A stretch of 46,681 nucleotides of DNA. Source: Oscillospiraceae bacterium (GTDB lineage: Bacteria > Bacillota > Clostridia > Oscillospirales > Oscillospiraceae). This document shows positions 41,966 through 46,681 of this stretch, piece by piece. The position numbers and the translations under genes are program-made. Every line of letters starts with the position of its first letter. The first letter of the stretch is position 1. The notes below the pieces were generated by a model that was given only the letters and a program-made list of their open reading frames with translations, did not search any database and was not told the DNA's origin. The stretch spans positions 1 through 46,681 of the forward strand of contig SVLB01000020.1 of assembly GCA_015068135.1 (NCBI GenBank), in the 5' to 3' direction.

Positions 41966-44140
41966 TTACAGATGCAGTACTCTGTCCTGGATCTCCTGGG
42001 TCCTGCCCTGGTTCCAGTACTGGGTGCCGATGTAGCCGCAGGTACGGCGGGCAACGTTCATCTTGGCCTGGTCCGTATTGCCGCACTGGGGGCATTTCCA
42101 AACCAGCTTGCCGTCATCCTCCTGGATCTGGATCTCGCCGTCATAGCCGCAGCACTGGCAGTAGTCGGACTTGGTGTTCAGTTCTGCGTACATAATATTG
42201 TCGTAAATGTACTTCATCAGTTCCAAAACCGCATCGATGTTATTCTGCATATCCGGCACTTCCACATAGCTGATGGCGCCGCCGGGGGACAGCTGCTGGA
42301 ACTCGGCCTCGAATTTCAGCTTGGTAAAGGCGTCGATCTCCTCGGTAACGTGTACGTGATAGGAATTGGTAATATAATTCTTATCGGTAATGCCGGGGAT
42401 CACACCGAAGCGGTTCTGCAGGCATTTGGCGAACTTATAGGTGGTGGACTCCAGGGGCGTGCCGTACAGGGAGAAGTCAATCCTGTGCTTGGCCTTCCAG
42501 CCCTTGCAGGCATCGTTCATATGCTGCATAACAGAGAGGGCAAAGGGCTTGGCTTCGTCATCGGTGTGGGACTTGCCGGTCATGTACTTGACGCACTCAT
42601 AAAGACCTGCATAACCCAGGGAGATGGTGGAGTAGCCGCCGTAAAGCAGCTTGTCAATGGGCTCGCCCTTGTCCAGCCGGGCCAGTGCGCCGTACTGCCA
42701 CAAAATGGGGGCGGCATCGGAAAGAGTGCCTTTCAGACGCTCGTGGCGGCACAAAAGCGCCCGATAGCAAAGATCCAGTCTCTCATCAAAGATCTTCCAG
42801 AACTTGTCCATATCTCTGCCGGAGGACAGAGCCACGTCCACCAGGTTAATGGTGACAACGCCCTGGTTGAACCGGCCATAGTACTTAGCCTTACCGTTTT
42901 CGTCCACATAGGGAGTCAGGAAGGAGCGGCAGCCCATGCAGGTGTAGCAGTGACCCTCACCGTTGGCATCGATCTTCAGCTCCAGCATCTTCTTTTCGCT
43001 GATATAGTCGGGAACCATGCGCTTGGCGGTACACTGGGCGGCCATCTTGGTCAGATACCAGTAAGGAGAATCCTCGGTGATGTTGTCGGGCTCCAAAACA
43101 TAGATCAGCTTGGGGAAGGCGGGAGTGATCCAAACGCCCTTTTCGTTCTTGACACCCTGATACCGCTGCTTGAGCATCTCCTCGATGATCATGGCAAGAT
43201 CCTTCTTCTCCTGCTCATTGCGGGCTTCGTTGAGGTACATGAAAACAGTGATAAAGGGGGCCTGACCGTTGGTGGTCATCAGGGTGACTACCTGATACTG
43301 GATGGTCTGTACACCCCGGCTGACCTCCTCACGGAGCCGGGTCTCCACAACCTGGCTGATGGCGGCTTCCTCTGCTTTTACACCCAGCTGAGCCATTTCC
43401 TTTTCCACGGTCTTGCGGATCTTATCCCGGCTGATCTGCACAAAGGGAGCCAGATGGGTCAGGCTGATGGACTGACCGCCGTACTGGTTGGAGGCCACCT
43501 GAGCGATGATCTGGGTAGCGATGTTGCAGGCGGTGGAGAAGGAGTGAGGCTTTTCGATGAGGGTGCCGGAGATGACGGTACCGTTCTGGAGCATATCCTC
43601 CAGGTTCACCAGATCGCAGTTGTGCATATGCTGGGCGAAGTAATCGGAATCATGGAAGTGGATGATTCCGGCCTCGTGGGCATCTACGATCTCCTTGGGC
43701 AGCAAGATCCGGCTGGTAATATCCTTGCTGACCTCACCGGCCATGTAGTCACGCTGGACAGCGTTGATGGTGGGGTTCTTGTTGGCGTTCTCCTGCTTGA
43801 TCTCCTCGTTGTTGGATTCGATCAGGGTCAGGATCCGGTCGTCAGTGGTGTTGGACTGACGCAGCAGGCTGCGGGTGTAGCGATAGGTAATGTACTGCTT
43901 GGCTACCTCGAAGGCACCGTGGGCCATGATGGACTTTTCCACCAGGTCCTGGATTTCCTCCACGGCGGGACTGCGGCCCATTTCCTCGCAGGAAATGGTG
44001 ACACTTTCGGTGATGCGCTTGATCTGCAGAGGGGTCATGCGCACATTTTCTTCCACGGCCTCGTTGGCCTTGGTGATGGCGGTTTCGATTTTTTTGGCGT
44101 CAAAAACTTCCTCGGCGCCGTTTCTTTTAATGATCTTCAT
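41966..44140 (-). CDS. nrdD: Anaerobic ribonucleoside-triphosphate reductase
   Basis: 724 residues. It makes dNTPs without oxygen using a glycyl radical. An ATP-cone (about 3-92, KIIKRNGAEEVFDAKKIE) regulates activity; the reductase body follows; the zinc site CQCC...CPQC and the glycyl radical loop RRTCGYIG with Gly702 close the protein. No activase gene (nrdG) follows within this window. GGGAGG precedes the ATG. A probable NrdR site overlaps its promoter. Confidence 0.96.
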   Translation of the reverse strand: MKIIKRNGAEEVFDAKKIETAITKANEAVEENVRMTPLQIKRITESVTISCEEMGRSPAVEEIQDLVEKSIMAHGAFEVAKQYITYRYTRSLLRQSNTTDDRILTLIESNNEEIKQENANKNPTINAVQRDYMAGEVSKDITSRILLPKEIVDAHEAGIIHFHDSDYFAQHMHNCDLVNLEDMLQNGTVISGTLIEKPHSFSTACNIATQIIAQVASNQYGGQSISLTHLAPFVQISRDKIRKTVEKEMAQLGVKAEEAAISQVVETRLREEVSRGVQTIQYQVVTLMTTNGQAPFITVFMYLNEARNEQEKKDLAMIIEEMLKQRYQGVKNEKGVWITPAFPKLIYVLEPDNITEDSPYWYLTKMAAQCTAKRMVPDYISEKKMLELKIDANGEGHCYTCMGCRSFLTPYVDENGKAKYYGRFNQGVVTINLVDVALSSGRDMDKFWKIFDERLDLCYRALLCRHERLKGTLSDAAPILWQYGALARLDKGEPIDKLLYGGYSTISLGYAGLYECVKYMTGKSHTDDEAKPFALSVMQHMNDACKGWKAKHRIDFSLYGTPLESTTYKFAKCLQNRFGVIPGITDKNYITNSYHVHVTEEIDAFTKLKFEAEFQQLSPGGAISYVEVPDMQNNIDAVLELMKYIYDNIMYAELNTKSDYCQCCGYDGEIQIQEDDGKLVWKCPQCGNTDQAKMNVARRTCGYIGTQYWNQGRTQEIQDRVLHL

Positions 44141-44178
44141 ATATCATACCTCCCGGTGAATTTGTCGGTGTAGGATAT

Positions 44179-44206
44179 ATTATACTACATATTGTGGTTT
44201 TTGCAA
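44179..44206 (-). promoter_or_regulatory. nrdD promoter with overlapping NrdR box
   Basis: On the minus strand: TTGCAA (44201-44206), 16-bp spacer, TATAAT (44179-44184). The 16 bases at 44182-44197 read CCACAATATGTAGTAT on that strand, matching 12 of 16 positions of the NrdR consensus as I recall it (ACACTATATATAGTGT). A repressor bound there would cover the promoter. Only one box is evident, whereas NrdR usually binds two. Confidence 0.55.
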
Positions 44207-44274
44207 GAGGAAAAACACAAAATATCGGAAAATTACAGAAATTCTCAATTTGAAACCGGTAATATAAAATATGT

Positions 44275-44303
44275 TTGAAATCTTATGGGATCTGTGATAA
44301 ACT
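44275..44303 (+). promoter_or_regulatory. Promoter of galM
   Basis: TTGAAA (44275-44280), 17-bp spacer, TAAACT (44298-44303). Confidence 0.5.
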
Positions 44304-44326
44304 AAGGAAAAAAAGGAGGCATTTCT

Positions 44327-45340
44327 ATGAAAACACCCTTTGATAAACTGCCTGACGGTAGCCAGGCTTATACCTATACCCTGACCGATGGGGTGATCAC
44401 CGCCGAAATCACAGATTACGGTGCCACCATTCTGCGCCTGCTGGTCCCGGACCGGGAGGGAAAGCTCGGGGATGTGGCGCTGGGCTTTGATACCATTGCC
44501 GAATATAAAAAAAGCACTACCTTCTTTGGTACCGTGGTGGGTCGTGGCGCCAACCGTACCAAGAACGGTCAGTTTACCCTGAACGGCAAGCAGTATCAGC
44601 TGGGCCGTAACGACGGCCCCAACAATCTGCACTGCGGCCCGGATTTTTATAAAGACCGGCTGTGGACAGTGGAGGAGGCCAGCGAAAACGTCCTTCGCCT
44701 GCGCCTGGAAAGCCCCGACGGCGACCAGGGCTTCCCCGGCAATGCCACCATCCGTGTGACCTATACGGTCATGGACCGGGGGCTGTACATTACTTATGAT
44801 GCCCTCTGCGATCAGGATACGGTCTTTAACCTGACCAACCACTGCTACTTTAACCTGGCAGGTCACGACCGTCCTGAAAAGGCCATGGATCAGGTGCTGA
44901 TGCTGCCTGCCCGGCACTTTACCCCGGACGATGCGGAAAATATCCCCACCGGTGAGCTGCGCAGTGTGGAGGGGACTCCCATGGACTTCCGTACCCCCAA
45001 GGCCATCGGCAGAGATATCGGCATGGACTATGATGCTTTGAAGCTGCAAAACGGCTACGACCACAATTTTGAGGTATGGTGCAATCCCTGTGCAGTGCTC
45101 ACTGACCCCGAATCCGGCAGAACCATGGAGGTCATCACCGACCGCTGCGGTGTCCAGTTCTATTCCGGTAACTTCCTGGTTGGCGAGAAGGGCAAGGGCG
45201 GTGTCAGCTATTGCTTCCGCGGCGGCATCTGCCTGGAGACCCAGTTCTACCCCGATGCCATCAACCATCCCGACTGGCAGCAGCCCATCACCCGTGCCGG
45301 TCAGCCCTTCCACAGCGAAACCGCTTATATCTTCAAATGA
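44327..45340 (+). CDS. galM: Aldose 1-epimerase
   Basis: 337 residues. It interconverts alpha and beta anomers of glucose or galactose. The family motifs are clear: ITDYGATILRLLVPDR, FGTVVGRGANR, NNLHCG with the substrate His, LTNHCYFNL with the catalytic His and CLETQFYPDAINHP with the catalytic Glu. AAAGGAGG precedes the ATG. No other sugar genes are adjacent. Confidence 0.95.
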   Translation: MKTPFDKLPDGSQAYTYTLTDGVITAEITDYGATILRLLVPDREGKLGDVALGFDTIAEYKKSTTFFGTVVGRGANRTKNGQFTLNGKQYQLGRNDGPNNLHCGPDFYKDRLWTVEEASENVLRLRLESPDGDQGFPGNATIRVTYTVMDRGLYITYDALCDQDTVFNLTNHCYFNLAGHDRPEKAMDQVLMLPARHFTPDDAENIPTGELRSVEGTPMDFRTPKAIGRDIGMDYDALKLQNGYDHNFEVWCNPCAVLTDPESGRTMEVITDRCGVQFYSGNFLVGEKGKGGVSYCFRGGICLETQFYPDAINHPDWQQPITRAGQPFHSETAYIFK

Positions 45341-45373
45341 ATTCTAATGTTTTAATTAGTCAATGATGGATCT

Positions 45374-45406
45374 CCCCAACACCGGACAACCGGCATTGGG
45401 GGGATT
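45374..45406 (+). terminator. Hairpin after galM, possible terminator
   Basis: CCCCAA (45374-45379) pairs with TTGGGG (45396-45401), enclosing a nested CCGG/CCGG stem; the following tail has only a short T-run. The rest of the gap to 45585 shows nothing that I can name. Confidence 0.5.
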
Positions 45407-45585
45407 TCTATAAAGCATTGTTCTGTGGCAGTGCTGATTCTTGAGCTGGATGGGAGCGATATTGTCGTATAGGCTGTGAATGAAGAGAAATGAATCTATA
45501 ATGTTGCACATGGTTTGTCATTTTGCATAAACTGTCCTGTAAGCAATCTTGCTTATTCCCAATCATGAAACGGGAGGTAATCAAA

Positions 45586-46416
45586 ATGGCGGATAATTCC
45601 AATCAGACAGCCTGCTGTGGGCCGGATGAGGTCCAGGGGGCGATGTCGATACACACCCGAAAAATCACCGATTCCTGCCGGGATAAGGACTGCATTGAAG
45701 ACCTTCGGGTCTACCTGACCAAAAGCGGCCAGACAGTTCTGGACAATTCCCCGGGGGCAAAGGTTCGCTGTGCGGACCTGATCTATACCTATATCGATGT
45801 GGAGCCGGTGGCCTTTGATCGGAACCACTACTGCATCGACGTGACCTTCTTCTATCGGATATTGGCGGATGCGACCGCCGGCAGTCCCAGACCCACCAGC
45901 CTGAATGGTCTTGCGGTATTCTCCAAACGGGTGGTTCTGTGCGGTGAGGACAGCACGGCCCATGTCTTTACCAGCGACACCCGGATCGGAGATGTGGACG
46001 GCCTGGCCCGTTACACAGCCAAACGCCCCACCGCTGTTGTGGAGGTGCTGGATCCCATGGTGCTGGGCTCCAAGGTCAAAGAGGTCTGCGAGTGTCACTG
46101 CAAGGATATGCCCATGCTTCAGATCCCTCAGTGGATCAGCGGCCTGTTCGATGAGGAGCTTGTGCTGGCAGGGGAGCAGCGGCGGCTGTTGGTGACACTG
46201 GGGCAGTTCTCTGTGATCCGGCTGGAACGGGATGCCCAGCTGGTGGTTCCTGTGCTGGATTACAGCCTGCCCACCAAGGAATGCTGTGACAGCGGTGCTT
46301 GTGCGGAGGACCCCTGCGAGATGTTCTCCCGGATCCCGTTCCCTGCATCCCAGTTTACCCCCAGGGGCTGTGACCGCAAGCCGGACACCGATTGCCCCTA
46401 TACCACCACAAAGTAA
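45586..46416 (+). CDS. Cysteine-rich protein of unknown function
   Basis: 276 residues, without a signal peptide or membrane span. Cysteines are in pairs and clusters (ACCGP, SCRDKDC, CECHC, ECCDSGAC, PCEM), mostly near the two ends and in one central segment. The middle has a beta-rich pattern (LIYTYIDVEPVAFDRNHYCIDVTFFYRI). From memory, proteins of this design are widespread in Clostridia, some near sporulation genes, so a spore-coat or metal-binding role is possible but unproven. ATG at 45586 has GGAGGT upstream. A terminator follows. Confidence 0.75.
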   Translation: MADNSNQTACCGPDEVQGAMSIHTRKITDSCRDKDCIEDLRVYLTKSGQTVLDNSPGAKVRCADLIYTYIDVEPVAFDRNHYCIDVTFFYRILADATAGSPRPTSLNGLAVFSKRVVLCGEDSTAHVFTSDTRIGDVDGLARYTAKRPTAVVEVLDPMVLGSKVKEVCECHCKDMPMLQIPQWISGLFDEELVLAGEQRRLLVTLGQFSVIRLERDAQLVVPVLDYSLPTKECCDSGACAEDPCEMFSRIPFPASQFTPRGCDRKPDTDCPYTTTK

Positions 46417-46420
46417 AGCA

Positions 46421-46451
46421 AAAAGCCTCCGGCTCAGCCGGAGGCTTTTCA
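46421..46451 (+). terminator. Terminator after the cysteine-rich gene
   Basis: A perfect 14-bp stem (46421-46434 with 46436-46449) with A- and T-runs at its base. Confidence 0.9.
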
Positions 46452-46505
46452 GAGTGTCAAAAAAGCCGCAAACCGTCAAAATAGGTGTGAATGGTAAAAG
46501 GAAGC

Positions 46506-46681
46506 AGCGTCATTGCGAGGCCACTTGTGGCCGTGGCAATCCGTTCTTCTTAAGACCCCAAAGGCTTGCTGCGCAAGACATTTTGACTTACTGCGCAAAC
46601 CGGACTCTACCGTACCTATGTACGCCGACGAGTCCGGTTTGCTTGTCTTTGCGGCTCCTTTGACCTCTGCCAGCTTGTCAA
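46506..46681. repeat. Dispersed repeat, right copy, cut by the window end
   Basis: Same orientation as 1-198 and nearly the same sequence, with a few substitutions and short indels. Here the inner hairpin is perfect: 46595-46607 pairs with 46630-46642 over 13 bases. The copy stops at the window edge in the first arm of the terminal palindrome. Confidence 0.85.

Noticed and set aside
41972..44173. A 733-codon open frame on the plus strand opposite nrdD
   Set aside because: It is antisense to a gene with complete catalytic motifs; long antisense frames are expected with this GC content and codon bias, and the translation is low-complexity Gly/Leu/Val/His without a family.
1..46681. tRNA or rRNA genes
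   Set aside because: I scanned the gaps between genes for cloverleaf-like segments with GGTTCGA-type arms and for rRNA-like stretches and saw none, though a covariance search was not possible.

Overview
This window looks like chromosomal core sequence from a strictly anaerobic, GC-rich member of the Clostridia, most likely Oscillospirales (Ruminococcaceae/Oscillospiraceae), probably a gut commensal. The grounds are: an IspH protein fused to ribosomal S1 domains, an oxygen-independent ribonucleotide reductase (NrdD), a MetF/MetV methylene-tetrahydrofolate reductase pair, a clostridial E2-like membrane protein, the gene orders dgt - dnaG - sigma and tilS - hpt - ftsH, strong AGGAGG ribosome sites, and TTGACA-17-TATAAT type promoters. 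Genus cannot be fixed from the sequence alone. I see no rRNA, tRNA, CRISPR array, prophage or transposase gene.

Layout. 1-260: a dispersed repeat. 260-3842 (minus): a cysteine/glutamate-rich small membrane protein, a biotin ligase with an E2-like membrane protein, and a homocysteine methyltransferase. 3976-9055 (plus): M29 aminopeptidase, L31, HflX, YigZ, Dgt and a membrane protein. 9120-12732: dnaG followed by two overlapping sigma-70-like genes. 12890-16654: cmk, ispH-S1, a membrane protein and a Dabb protein. 16745-21135: RNA helicase, DprA-like protein, ABC exporter and a small secreted/membrane protein. 21188-25737 (minus): metF, metV, a repeat-filled gap, dus and an RNase J. 25738-26530: a long divergent gap made mostly of small hairpin repeats. 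26531-34857 (plus): gdpP, rplI, a membrane protein, dnaB, tilS, hpt, ftsH. 34895-38437: a LysR regulator divergent from aspartase, then an LDH/MDH-family enzyme. 38406-41903: an unknown protein, yqeG, an Xaa-Pro peptidase, efp and an acidic zinc-ribbon protein. 41966-46416: nrdD under a probable NrdR box, galM and a cysteine-rich unknown. 46506 to the end: a second copy of the repeat that opens the window.

How the genes fit together. Most are housekeeping: replication (dnaG, dnaB, dgt, nrdD), translation (L31, L9, S1, EF-P, TilS, Dus, HflX), RNA decay (RNase J, DEAD helicase), c-di-AMP turnover (GdpP), proteolysis (FtsH) and one-carbon/methionine metabolism (homocysteine methyltransferase, MetF, MetV). 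The aspartase plus LDH/MDH-like enzyme under a divergent LysR gene looks like a C4-acid module.

The most unusual content is: (1) two tandem sigma-70-like genes whose DNA-contacting residues have decayed in complementary places; (2) an apparent internal promoter and ribosome site inside ispH that could yield free S1; (3) a multi-span membrane protein ending in an E2-type acyltransferase domain that lacks the catalytic histidine; (4) a nine-cysteine CE-repeat membrane peptide; and (5) several families of short palindromic repeats, one of which forms both ends of the window.
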